NCBI GenBank assembly: GCA_001516055.1
Contig: LOEZ01000028.1
Span: forward strand, 1-43,470
Reading direction: 5' to 3'
Length of the DNA stretch: 43,470 nucleotides
From: Gracilibacter sp. BRH_c7a
GTDB lineage: Bacteria > Bacillota > Desulfitobacteriia > Desulfitobacteriales > Syntrophobotulaceae
Under the pieces are notes generated by a model. It ran no database searches and was not told the DNA's origin. It saw only the letters and a program-made list of their open reading frames with translations. This document shows, piece after piece, positions 35,755 through 43,470 of this stretch. The translations under genes and the position numbers were made by a program. Position 1 is the stretch's first letter; the number at the start of each line of letters is the position of its first letter.

Positions 35755-36948
35755 CTATGGGGTTTTTCTAGTCGTTAGGGGGCGAATAAATTCTTTGAGA
35801 TCAGACTTAAGGATACTATCTATCTCGCTCCAGTAATTTGGTTTAGTCTCAGCAAAGATAAACCCAAAAACAGGATGTTTCTGATAGTCTATTCTTCTTA
35901 TTTCCAGAGGATTGCTGAAATAAGCGGCAAGCAATTCATAGTCTATTTCTATCTCCCTAACATCTACATCTTTGGGAATATCGGCTATAACGATACTGTA
36001 AATTTCATCTTTTTTATCTTTTAAAATTTTATCCCAGTCTGGTTCTTTTTGGGAGAAGAAGTATTCATAAACATTAATTCCGTAGGCATAGTAAGCCATA
36101 TCAGTGGTACACCATCCGGCAAATCTCATAGGATTTACTTCTATAGGAATTACTTTGTCTTTCGAGTCTACTTTTACTTCAATATGAACAGGAAAATTTT
36201 TCAAAGATATCAAGTTCCCCATCTTAGATAAGAAATCCAAGAAAACCGTTTGATATCTTTCCATAATTTCCTTTGATGTAATATAAATACGATCACTAAC
36301 ATCTGTATCTGAGCTAAATAAATGCTTTAGGATATTTAGAATTATAGGCTTGCCCTCATTATTATAGTAGGCATCAATAGCAAATTCTTGTCCGTCTATA
36401 TATTCCTCAATAATAAATTTATCGGGATTGACTACCTCTAGTGGAAAATTATCATTAAATTGTTTAACCTCTTGCTTTAATTCATCGAGGGCTTTATTCC
36501 ATTCCTCAGTGTTATTGAGCTTATATACACCCATACTGAAAAAACCTATAGAAGGTTTAAGGATGAAAGGCATTTTCAATTCAACAATATTAACTCTGTC
36601 TAATTCTTCAAACTTAATTTCTTTATAAAAGAAATCCGGGTAAATTTCTTTTAGTAATTCTCTGAATCTAACTTTATCTTTAAAAACTTTAATTTTCTCG
36701 GGTAAATCCAGAAAGTTTAAATTCTCCATAATCCAATCAATACTATTTTCCGAAGTACAATAAATAAGATTATTATTGTCTTTGGCCGACATCATAATTG
36801 ATGATGGCTTTTCCACAAATGATATTTTATCGGATAGTTGAAGCTCCTTAGTAAATTCATTCTTCAGGACATTTACGTTCATTTCTTCAAGAGTTTTTTG
36901 AAGGAAACTCGAAACATAAGGTTTATCTAAAATTATCATTTTTAGCAT
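35755..36948 (-). CDS. ATP-grasp domain protein
   Basis: The protein has about 397 residues. The central part is an ATP-grasp fold: MPFILKPSIGFFSMGVYKL with the ATP-binding lysine, IIEEYIDGQEFAIDAYY, and HIEVKVDS followed by IPIEVNPMRFAGWC with the metal-binding glutamate and asparagine. ATP-grasp enzymes join a carboxylate to an amine or similar partner via an acyl phosphate. The substrate is unknown. I start it at ATG 36948, with GGAG eight bases upstream; the frame's first 38 codons beyond it lack a ribosome site. It is divergent from the bactofilin gene and apparently monocistronic. Confidence 0.85.
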   Translation of the reverse strand: MLKMIILDKPYVSSFLQKTLEEMNVNVLKNEFTKELQLSDKISFVEKPSSIMMSAKDNNNLIYCTSENSIDWIMENLNFLDLPEKIKVFKDKVRFRELLKEIYPDFFYKEIKFEELDRVNIVELKMPFILKPSIGFFSMGVYKLNNTEEWNKALDELKQEVKQFNDNFPLEVVNPDKFIIEEYIDGQEFAIDAYYNNEGKPIILNILKHLFSSDTDVSDRIYITSKEIMERYQTVFLDFLSKMGNLISLKNFPVHIEVKVDSKDKVIPIEVNPMRFAGWCTTDMAYYAYGINVYEYFFSQKEPDWDKILKDKKDEIYSIVIADIPKDVDVREIEIDYELLAAYFSNPLEIRRIDYQKHPVFGFIFAETKPNYWSEIDSILKSDLKEFIRPLTTRKTP

Positions 36949-37123
36949 TATTTCATCTCCATATCTTGATATAAAATTATTAAAAGTTATCAAAATCATC
37001 AAAAACAGTTCTTTGGTCCTATTGTAAAGGGACCAACGTAATATATAAAAGCTTATCATCATGTATTATCATGTTGATAAAGATATAATTTTACCTTATT
37101 TTAACATTAAGGGAAGTGATTGT

Positions 37124-37630
37124 TTGTTTGGTTTTAAAGATAGTCGTTCCAAAGATTCAGGAGTAATAATAGGTCTTCAATCAGAATCCGATCTAAAAGA
37201 TACGGGGAAAAACCAGAATGTTCTCAGCCTCAATAATATGTATATTCCCGAGAACTGCTTGGTAATAGGTACTATCGAATCCAAAGGTGATGTTAGAATC
37301 GCGGGCAAAATCGAAGGGGAAATTATTGTCTCAGGTAAGCTCGATATAGCTCAATCTGCGCTTATCACTGGTAATATCCAGGCTGATTCATTACTTATAA
37401 ATGGAGAATTACATGGTAATATTAATGTTAAAAACCTCTTAGAAGTTGGCCCAACGGGAAGATTGTTTGGCGATATTGTTGCTAACTTTCTTAAAATTGT
37501 CAGAGGTGCCCACTTTGTGGGAACGAGTACTCATCATGATGAGTCTTCTTTATCTACTAATAAAATAAACGCTTCTTCTCATAGCTCTCTCTTACAATCC
37601 ATAATGGCTAAAAATAGCAGAGCAATTTAA
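37124..37630 (+). CDS. Bactofilin (polymer-forming cytoskeletal protein)
   Basis: The protein has about 168 residues. After a short polar N-terminus (FGFKDSRSKDS) the bactofilin domain (about 50-145) has the repeated beta-helix pattern: IGTIESKGDVRIAGKIEGEI, GKLDIAQSALITGNIQADSL, INGELHGNINVKN and GRLFGDIVAN. These proteins polymerise without nucleotides and help shape cells or place cell-wall enzymes. I start it at TTG 37124 after GGGAAGTGA because the family often begins MFGFK; an ATG at 37061 has no ribosome site. It stands alone with a terminator at its 3' side. Confidence 0.88.
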   Translation: MFGFKDSRSKDSGVIIGLQSESDLKDTGKNQNVLSLNNMYIPENCLVIGTIESKGDVRIAGKIEGEIIVSGKLDIAQSALITGNIQADSLLINGELHGNINVKNLLEVGPTGRLFGDIVANFLKIVRGAHFVGTSTHHDESSLSTNKINASSHSSLLQSIMAKNSRAI

Positions 37631-37690
37631 CATCTACATATTGCTTGATTTCAAGGTCTATCATCACTCTTTCCGGAAGGGTATATGTTT

Positions 37691-37721
37691 AAAGAAAAAC
37701 GGCTAATTGCCGTTTTTCTTT
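37691..37721. terminator. Bidirectional terminator
   Basis: AAAGAAAAACGGC and GCCGTTTTTCTTT form a perfect 13-base stem with loop TAATT. It lies between the convergent bactofilin and HAD phosphatase genes. Confidence 0.85.
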
Positions 37722-37763
37722 TATTGGCTATTGTACACCCAATGAGTAGTTTTCTGCAATCCT

Positions 37764-38387
37764 TTATTTTATTATTTCTAAGATATCCTTGGGTTTTTGG
37801 GCTACATAATCCGGAAACTTATGCTTCACTGTTTCTATTACATCCAATCCCCATTCTACCCAGATTATTTTGACACCATTTTTCTTACATGCCACAATAT
37901 CTCTCTCTTCATCTCCGATATAGATTATCTCAAGATTCTTAAGTTTGTTTTTTCTAAGAAATTCGTTAATAACCTTATCCTTACCTAATATCTTCTCGGA
38001 ACACAGAATTTGTTCTATATAATCTAACTTATTTTTGTGCAAAAACTCCTTAATATTAGCCTCAGAATTTGACGAGATAATCGCTAAATCATACCCTTTG
38101 TTTTTCAGTTCATTTAATACTTCTTTCATCTCTTCAAACAAAACTAAATCTTTTATTTTTTGACTGTATAATTTATAAAACTCCATAATCCAGAACGGGA
38201 TTTTATACATAGGCAGATCCAGTTCTTTAAGCCTTTCACCAAAAGATAGTCTTCTGAAAGTTTCAATATCTTCGGCCTTCATATTTTTGAACCTATGTTT
38301 ATGAGCAAGCTCATTATATACTGATAGAACAACCTCTTTAGAGTCAACTAACGTTCCATCAAAATCAAATATTATATATTTGATCAT
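37764..38387 (-). CDS. HAD family hydrolase (phosphoglycolate phosphatase-like)
   Basis: The protein has about 207 residues. It has motif I DFDGTLVDS (Asp8, Asp10), motif II ISSNS near 107, the lysine in the SEKILGKDKV region near 130-139, and motif IV IYIGDEERD near 156. The helical cap after motif I places it in the beta-phosphoglucomutase/phosphoglycolate phosphatase subgroup. It should hydrolyse a small phosphate ester. ATG 38387 follows AGGGG at eight bases; a GTG three codons upstream would lie right beside that site. It is co-directional with the HD gene upstream at a 112-base gap. Confidence 0.92.
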   Translation of the reverse strand: MIKYIIFDFDGTLVDSKEVVLSVYNELAHKHRFKNMKAEDIETFRRLSFGERLKELDLPMYKIPFWIMEFYKLYSQKIKDLVLFEEMKEVLNELKNKGYDLAIISSNSEANIKEFLHKNKLDYIEQILCSEKILGKDKVINEFLRKNKLKNLEIIYIGDEERDIVACKKNGVKIIWVEWGLDVIETVKHKFPDYVAQKPKDILEIIK

Positions 38388-38499
38388 AGTTAGCACCCCT
38401 TTCTATGTCTAAAGGTCCTCTACTATCAGTATTATTCAAACTACTAACCAAGAACTGATTTTACATTAATCCTTAAACTCACACTCTACTCTCCAGATT

Positions 38500-39168
38500 T
38501 CAGTTTTCTCCGTTAATTTCTTCTCTCAGAATACGAAAAAACTCTTCCATATAAGAGATTCTTCTAAGGGCTATCTCTTTCCCTTTTTTAGTGTAAAGTC
38601 TCTGAGGAATCTTTTTAAGTTTTAATTCAAACTCAAGATTAATCCCATGTTTAGAATTATCCTTTATTCTGCCGTTTTCCCCTACATTCTCCACAATGTA
38701 TTCTTCAATTGGTATATCTTGAAACAATTTTTCGCCATGCTGTCCAGCCACCATAAATGAACGCGCTATCCCAATAGCACCTATTACGTCGAGTTTATCA
38801 GCATCGAAAAGTATTTTAGCCTCAATGGTCTCAGGATTGTGACCACTTCTGAATCTGTGGGCTAAGATGCAATGTTTTATTCTTTCTATTGCGCCCTCTT
38901 CATAACCCAATCTTTCTAGAATCCCTGAAGCCATCTTTGCCCCCAGCACAGCATGGTCACTCTCTCCTGATTTATCTTCATCTTCTATAACTCGGGCAAT
39001 GTCATGCAATAAAGCTGCAGGGATCAAGATGTCCATATCCACCCCCGCTTCATGCACTGCAAGCCGCTTACAAAGGTTATATACTCTTAGCACATGATCT
39101 AAATCATGAGCGGTACAGAGTTTATTATCTTTAATGATGTTTTTAATTATTTCATGTCTATCTTGCAT
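38500..39168 (-). CDS. HD domain phosphohydrolase-like protein
   Basis: The 222-residue protein has an HD domain: HDLDHVLRV with the first His (about 21-25), LLHDIAR with the HD pair (His55, Asp56), a histidine in LAHRFRSGHNP near 98-105, and FDADKLD near 113-118 with the last metal aspartate. The layout is like the YedJ/metal-dependent phosphohydrolases acting on nucleotides or related phosphates. ATG 39168 follows GAGGGAG. It is followed by the HAD phosphatase gene in the same direction and is preceded by the tatA terminator. Confidence 0.9.
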   Translation of the reverse strand: MQDRHEIIKNIIKDNKLCTAHDLDHVLRVYNLCKRLAVHEAGVDMDILIPAALLHDIARVIEDEDKSGESDHAVLGAKMASGILERLGYEEGAIERIKHCILAHRFRSGHNPETIEAKILFDADKLDVIGAIGIARSFMVAGQHGEKLFQDIPIEEYIVENVGENGRIKDNSKHGINLEFELKLKKIPQRLYTKKGKEIALRRISYMEEFFRILREEINGEN

Positions 39169-39256
39169 AAAAAAACTCCCTCAGATTCATAGCTATAACT
39201 GAATTAATCGTATCCATAGCTTTCCTCACAGAGCTAAACCAATTCCTGTTTTAATT

Positions 39257-39294
39257 ATAATGGCTATATAGTCATGTAACTATATAGCCATTAT
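39257..39294 (-). terminator. Terminator after tatA
   Basis: ATAATGGCTATATAGT and ACTATATAGCCATTAT form a perfect 16-base stem with loop CATGTA. It lies about 125 bases after the tatA stop and before the HD gene. Confidence 0.7.
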
Positions 39295-39390
39295 TTAAAA
39301 ATGTGAGCTGTTATACTTAAAAAGTTTTCACACGCTATGAGGTAAAAAATCATTATTTATATTAATATCTAACCTTAACAACAAAAGATA

Positions 39391-39440
39391 TAGCTATCCC
39401 TCGTCTCTGAAAAACAATTTTAGCTATCCTTCGTCTCTGA
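39391..39440. repeat. Tandem duplication of the tatA tail
   Basis: Two copies of TAGCTATCCYTCGTCTCTGA, at 39391-39410 and 39421-39440, differ at one of 20 bases and are 30 bases apart. The second lies on the end of tatA, including its stop codon; the first lies just outside. It looks like a recent tandem duplication past the stop codon. Confidence 0.8.
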
Positions 39441-39632
39441 AGAATCTATCTTTTTTACATCCTTTGCTTTCTCAGCTGCTTCTTCTTCAGTCGATGCTGA
39501 TTTAAATTCTTTAATCCCCCGTCCTAGTGATTTTCCTAGCTCAGGTAGCTTTCCAGGTCCGAATATAATTAAAGCAAGTACCAAAAGAATTACTGCGACA
39601 GTAGGGGTTAGCATTCCTAGAATAGGTTCCAT
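39420..39632 (-). CDS. tatA: Twin-arginine translocase subunit TatA
   Basis: The 70-residue protein has one N-terminal transmembrane helix (about residues 8-23, [16 protein letters not shown]), then the hinge [21 protein letters not shown] typical of TatA/E, and a charged C-terminal tail. TatA polymerises to form the Tat export path. ATG 39632 follows GGAGGG. It is divergent from the dmsA-like gene, whose product carries a Tat signal; this placement suggests that it serves that export. No tatC is in the window. Confidence 0.95.
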   Translation of the reverse strand: MEPILGMLTPTVAVILLVLALIIFGPGKLPELGKSLGRGIKEFKSASTEEEAAEKAKDVKKIDSSETKDS

Positions 39633-40193
39633 AGTATTCCCTCCTAATAATTAATCCCTGTGTTATCCTGATAATATAATAATGATTCTGGCTGATAAAT
39701 CCTTCGGTTTTTTAAAAAAACAAATGGATTTTTATTTTTTACAGGTTTAAACAAGGGAGATAGATTTAATTATTTGTATTATACATCCAGTTGTAATAGA
39801 AATACAGAACAATATTTCTAACAAACTATTAATAAGTTCTTAATGAAAAATTTCTTATAAAATTGTTTTAATTTGAAAGAAGAGAGTAGAAGAAGATTTT
39901 GGAACTAATTTGTAATATAAGCTTAAAGATGTAAAACATTGGTTGTTGAAGGACTGTGATTATATACCCCTCTCTCCCTCAAGAAATGATAATATAAGAA
40001 AAGAATAATATTTCGTTAATATCTTGTTAACCTTTTAGTGCCTATATTATTAGTTGGTTAATAACTTTGTGATAAAATACACTATAAAATCTATTCATGT
40101 TTTCCTAATATACAACTTGGAGAGGGGAGGCACTTTTTCAATTTTTGATTGGTAACTTTTTATAAGTATGTTGTAAGGAGGTAAATAACACAA
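39633..40193. promoter_or_regulatory. Long divergent regulatory region between tatA and dmsA
   Basis: This AT-rich stretch of about 560 bases holds no credible gene. It contains 11-base-spaced repeats: TTAAT at 39829 and 39840, and GTTAA at 40015 and 40026, with another GTTAA at 40057. Such spacing suits OmpR/PhoB-type response regulators. A TATAAA at 40083 could be the -10 of the dmsA promoter; no good -35 lies 17 bases upstream, so activation is likely. I see no FNR-type site. All of this is tentative. Confidence 0.35.
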
Positions 40194-42770
40194 ATGGCTG
40201 ATTTAATCGACAGAATTAGTAATCTAAACCTTAGCCGCAGAAATTTCATTAAAGCGAGCACAGCTGCTGCTGCCAGCTTGTCTTTAGCGGGATGCGGCAA
40301 TTCGTTAATGTCGGTAAGTGCCAATCCAACAGCCGATCAAGAAGGCAAATGGATTACTGCTGCCTGCTGGCATAACTGCGGTAGTAGATGCTTGAATAAA
40401 GCACTTGTGGTTGATGGTGTAGTTGTACGACAAAAAACCGATGATACCCATCCGGATAGTCCTGATTATCCACAACAAAGAGCTTGCGTTCGGGGACGTT
40501 CTCAACGACAACAGGTTTTTGGTGCCGATCGCTTGAAGTATCCGATGAGAAGAAAGAATTGGGCTCCTGGTGGCGGTAATAAAGAACTGCGTGGACAAGA
40601 CGAATGGGTAAGAATATCCTGGGAAGAAGCCTTAGATAACATTGCCGGGGAAATAAAGAGAATCAAAGAAGAACACGGCAACCGTGCTTTCTTTGTCAAT
40701 GGTGGGGAAATCACTAAGACTTTATCTTTATATGGTGGTTGTGTAGGCAATTGGGGTACGACATCCAGAGGCACTTGGCACGGTACTAGCGGTCCAGTTG
40801 GTATTGGGCCATCAGCAGTTGAGGGTATTAATGACAGATTGGATATACGTAACTGCGATACTGTTATAATGTTCAGCATGAATCCTGCATGGAGTTCCGC
40901 CGGTAATCCTGCTTACAATTTCCTGCAAGTGAAAAAAGCTGGAGCTGAATTCATTGCTGTTGACCCATATTATAATGATACTTACGCCTTAATGGAGGCA
41001 GACTGGATTCCTTCTCGTCCCTCTACAGACACAGCTCTGTTAATAGGAGTTGCTCATACCTTAATCGTAGAAGATGATCCTATTACCAACCCTTTAATTG
41101 ACTGGGAGTATCTAAAGAATAATACAATAGGCTTTGATGCAGATAGTATGCCTGAAGGCGAAGATCCTAAAGGTAACTTCAAAGACTATGTTTTAGGAAC
41201 TTATGACGGTATTCCTAAAAGTGCTGAATGGGCATCTGAAATTTGTGGTGTAGAGCCTAATAGAATCCGCTATTTGGCTAGGGCCATGAATAAAAACAAG
41301 AAAGTAGCTATTATATTTGGTTGGGCCTCAGCCAGAACTCAAAATGCAGATAGTCTCCCCCATATTATTATGACTATCGGGGCGATGACAGGTCATTATG
41401 GAAAATCAGGTCATATGTGTGGAGTAAGTTGCCACACCGGTTCTAGCAATGGCGGACCAGGTTTAGTAAGTGCTGGTAAAGACGGTTTGCCATCGGTTAA
41501 AAACCCCGTCGACGATAGTATGAATCATACAGAGATGTGGCGAGGCATTATTGATGGCAAATATAATTACACCGGTAACAAAAAATGGTTTAAAGGTGAA
41601 ATGAGAGATATCGATATTCATATGATTTACCATGCTGGAAATGCAAGACTGCAAACTGCTGATGGTATGACCAAAGGAATCGAGGCTCATCGTAAAGTTG
41701 ATCTAGTAGTTAGTCATGGTCAATTTTTGACCACTAATGCTAAATATTCCGACTTTGTGCTTCCACTCACTACCGAGTGGGAAAAACCCGGCGGATTCTT
41801 AACAGGTAATCGAGAGATTCTAATTATGTATTCTCAGATTACTGAACCACTGTATGAATGTCAGAGTGATGAATGGATCGCAATAGAATTGGGGAAACGT
41901 CTGGGAGTAGATACAGATAAGGCATTTCCTTTCGGTGCCAAGCAACAACTCTTTAATAAAATCGCCGGATGTAAAGTGACACTGCCAGACGGCAAAACTA
42001 AAGCTACTTTGGTTACCATTACCGAAGCAGATATTGCCGAGTGGGGCGTTGAAGGTGAACCTCAGCAAGGTCAAATTAGCTTACAAGAATTTCAAGAAAA
42101 AGGCCTTTACCAAGTTGAAAGAAAGCCCGGTGATAACTACGGCTATATAGCTTACAAAGACTTCAGAGATGATCCAGAAGCCAATCCAGTCAATACTGAG
42201 AGTGGCAAGATGGAGATTTATTCCAGAGCATTAGCTGAAAGAATCAATAATATGGGTTATGGCAAAATTGAAGCTATCCCAACCCATACCCCACCTGTGG
42301 AAGGTTACGAAGCAACCTTTAGCGATTGGAATAATAAAGTTAAAGGTGATTATCCCTATCAAGTTGTTAATCCTCACTATTTACGTCGGTCCCATACTGT
42401 TTTCGATAATGTTCAGTGGCTAAGAGAAACATGGCCCAACCCTCTTTTCATCAATACACAAGACGCCAAAGAAAAAGGCATAAGCGATGGTGATACTGTC
42501 TTGTTGACAAGTCAGCACGGAAAAACTTTACGTACTGCTTTATTGACCGACCGCTTTATGCCAGGTGTCATTGGATTACCTCACGGTTCTTGGGTGGATA
42601 TGGATGAAAAAACCGGCATCGACCGCGGTGGTGCGGATAATATTCTGTGTGGCCCGATTTCTACCGGTCAGGGCGCTTCAGGCTGGAATAGCTGCGTAGT
42701 GAATATGGAGAAGTATTCTGGTACTCCACTAGTTCCAGATGTTGAAAAACCGCAGAGAATTATTTTTTAG
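40194..42770 (+). CDS. Molybdopterin oxidoreductase, DMSO reductase family catalytic subunit (DmsA-like)
   Basis: The 858-residue protein begins with a Tat signal (SRRNFIK at residues 14-20, hydrophobic stretch to about 33) that ends in LAGC, a lipobox-like site (Cys34). An N-terminal [4Fe-4S] site follows, with Cys58, Cys62, Cys66 and Cys98. GGCVGNWGTTSRGTW places Ser191 as the candidate molybdenum ligand, as expected for DMSO reductases. The C-terminal molybdopterin-dinucleotide-binding domain includes INTQDAKEKGISDGD (about 755-770). It probably reduces an external acceptor in anaerobic respiration; the acceptor is unknown. ATG 40194 follows AAGGAGGT. It leads a DmsABC operon. Confidence 0.93.
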   Translation: MADLIDRISNLNLSRRNFIKASTAAAASLSLAGCGNSLMSVSANPTADQEGKWITAACWHNCGSRCLNKALVVDGVVVRQKTDDTHPDSPDYPQQRACVRGRSQRQQVFGADRLKYPMRRKNWAPGGGNKELRGQDEWVRISWEEALDNIAGEIKRIKEEHGNRAFFVNGGEITKTLSLYGGCVGNWGTTSRGTWHGTSGPVGIGPSAVEGINDRLDIRNCDTVIMFSMNPAWSSAGNPAYNFLQVKKAGAEFIAVDPYYNDTYALMEADWIPSRPSTDTALLIGVAHTLIVEDDPITNPLIDWEYLKNNTIGFDADSMPEGEDPKGNFKDYVLGTYDGIPKSAEWASEICGVEPNRIRYLARAMNKNKKVAIIFGWASARTQNADSLPHIIMTIGAMTGHYGKSGHMCGVSCHTGSSNGGPGLVSAGKDGLPSVKNPVDDSMNHTEMWRGIIDGKYNYTGNKKWFKGEMRDIDIHMIYHAGNARLQTADGMTKGIEAHRKVDLVVSHGQFLTTNAKYSDFVLPLTTEWEKPGGFLTGNREILIMYSQITEPLYECQSDEWIAIELGKRLGVDTDKAFPFGAKQQLFNKIAGCKVTLPDGKTKATLVTITEADIAEWGVEGEPQQGQISLQEFQEKGLYQVERKPGDNYGYIAYKDFRDDPEANPVNTESGKMEIYSRALAERINNMGYGKIEAIPTHTPPVEGYEATFSDWNNKVKGDYPYQVVNPHYLRRSHTVFDNVQWLRETWPNPLFINTQDAKEKGISDGDTVLLTSQHGKTLRTALLTDRFMPGVIGLPHGSWVDMDEKTGIDRGGADNILCGPISTGQGASGWNSCVVNMEKYSGTPLVPDVEKPQRIIF

Positions 42771-42788
42771 AAAGGAGCGTGAATAATA

Positions 42789-43367
42789 ATGGCTCAAAAG
42801 GGATTTTACTTTGATATGACTGTATGTATAGGCTGTAGAACCTGTCAGATTGCCTGTAAAGATAAAAACGATTTAAAAGTCGGTACGATTTTTAGACAAG
42901 CAAGAACTTTTGAAACCGGTGCTTATCCTAAGCCTGGGGTCTACCATTATTCCGGTACTTGCAACCATTGTGCCAATCCAAAATGCGTACAAGGATGTCC
43001 TACCAAGGCCATGCATAAGTTAGATAATGGTATCGTGGATCACGATAAAGAAAAATGTATCGGCTGCCGCTTCTGTACCTGGAACTGCCCCTATGGAGTC
43101 CCTCAATTCATAGAAGAAATCGGCAAAGTAAGTAAATGTGATATGTGCAAAGATTTAATCGATAAAGGAGATAATCCGGCCTGTGTGGATGCTTGCCCAA
43201 TGCGTGCCATCCAGTGTGGAGAACTTGAGGACTTAAAGGCTAAATATGGCAGCGAAAGCGTTAATGAATTGGCCATCCTGCCTCTTTCTTCCGTCACCAG
43301 CCCCTCGACCCTTATTAAACCAAAATCTATAGCACAGCAAAAAGATTTCCAGGAAAAGGAGGTTTAA
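42789..43367 (+). CDS. DMSO reductase family iron-sulfur subunit (DmsB-like)
   Basis: The 192-residue protein has four [4Fe-4S] cysteine clusters: CIGCRTCQIAC (about residues 13-23), CNHCANPKCVQGCP, CIGCRFCTWNCP and CDMCKDLIDKGDNPACVDACP. It carries electrons from the membrane anchor to the molybdenum subunit. ATG 42789 follows AAAGGAG. It is 18 bases downstream of the dmsA-like gene and is followed by the anchor gene start at 43371, so the operon is dmsA-dmsB-dmsC. There is no Tat signal; DmsB-type subunits are exported together with the catalytic subunit. Confidence 0.96.
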   Translation: MAQKGFYFDMTVCIGCRTCQIACKDKNDLKVGTIFRQARTFETGAYPKPGVYHYSGTCNHCANPKCVQGCPTKAMHKLDNGIVDHDKEKCIGCRFCTWNCPYGVPQFIEEIGKVSKCDMCKDLIDKGDNPACVDACPMRAIQCGELEDLKAKYGSESVNELAILPLSSVTSPSTLIKPKSIAQQKDFQEKEV

Positions 43368-43370
43368 AAA

Positions 43371-43470
43371 ATGGGTGAAACTAGTTTGTTGATTTTTTCC
43401 TTTTGCTTACAGGCCGCTATCGGCACTATGATTTTCATCACTATTGGTAAGCATCTTTATAAAGATAAAA
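43371..43470 (+). CDS. DMSO reductase family membrane anchor subunit (DmsC-like), start only
   Basis: Only the first 33 codons are in the window. ATG 43371 follows AAGGAGG at eight bases, three bases after the DmsB stop. The visible residues start MGETSLLIFSFCLQAAIGTM and contain one hydrophobic helix, as expected for the DmsC/NrfD-like anchor that oxidises menaquinol. The position after the dmsB-like gene supports the call. Confidence 0.85.
   Translation, partial: MGETSLLIFSFCLQAAIGTMIFITIGKHLYKDK

Overview
The window looks like a piece of the chromosome of an anaerobic, AT-rich Gram-positive bacterium of the Firmicutes, most like the Peptococcaceae (Desulfitobacterium or Dehalobacter-like). 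This placement is inferred from gene content. It rests on strong AGGAGG ribosome sites with many TTG and GTG starts, a CIRCE-controlled groESL, a tryptophan T-box leader, the MurT/GatD lipid II amidation pair, an EndoA-type toxin-antitoxin pair, a ferredoxin-like aldo/keto reductase and a DMSO-reductase-type Tat-exported molybdoenzyme. I cannot name the genus. No tRNA, rRNA, CRISPR array or intact insertion sequence was seen.

Region 1 (1-6260, minus strand) is a catabolic operon: class I CoA-transferase subunits A and B, a cupin, a short-chain dehydrogenase, a 3-hydroxyacyl-CoA dehydrogenase and a cyclase-family hydrolase cut by the window edge. It has a near-perfect sigma-54 promoter. Between it and the upstream gene for a PAS/AAA+ sigma-54 activator lie three palindromic repeats that look like that activator's enhancer sites, with a terminator between them. 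A small zinc-ribbon/winged-helix protein precedes the activator.

Region 2 (6393-16757) holds a membrane-anchored lipoprotein-like protein, a glutaredoxin-like protein, groES-groEL, a type B carboxylesterase, a CoA-disulfide reductase-rhodanese fusion overlapping mobA, a YbjQ-family pair, and a FabT-like MarR regulator with degV behind a promoter carrying a FabT-type operator.

Region 3 (16853-21300) is mostly unassigned: a NYN-domain nuclease-like protein with an unknown partner, a DUF4474 protein, a DUF6765-like protein, a possible LysR remnant and 5-formyl-THF cyclo-ligase.

Region 4 (21322-32228, minus strand) is housekeeping: a LysO-type exporter, a cluster of DnaA-box-like sites, the t6A/ribosome-modification genes tsaD-rimI-tsaB-tsaE with an amidohydrolase, tex, the EndoAI/EndoA pair and gatD-murT. 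Between tex and the amidohydrolase is a GC-rich element of about 154 bases that folds on paper into a multi-branched structure closed by a 17-position stem.

Region 5 (32331-43470) holds an iron-sulfur aldo/keto reductase, a gamma-carbonic anhydrase homologue, then a tryptophan T-box leader, a short unreported-looking reading frame with Trp-Trp-Pro-Trp near its start, and an orphan TrpX-like binding lipoprotein. Then come an ATP-grasp protein, a bactofilin, a HAD phosphatase, an HD hydrolase and tatA, which is divergent from a dmsABC-like operon that runs off the right edge.

The strongest candidates for something undescribed are the multi-stem element at 26757-26910, the Trp-rich leader frame at 34492-34605 behind the T-box, the sigma-54 module at 4155-4337 and the DnaA-box cluster at 22397-22493.
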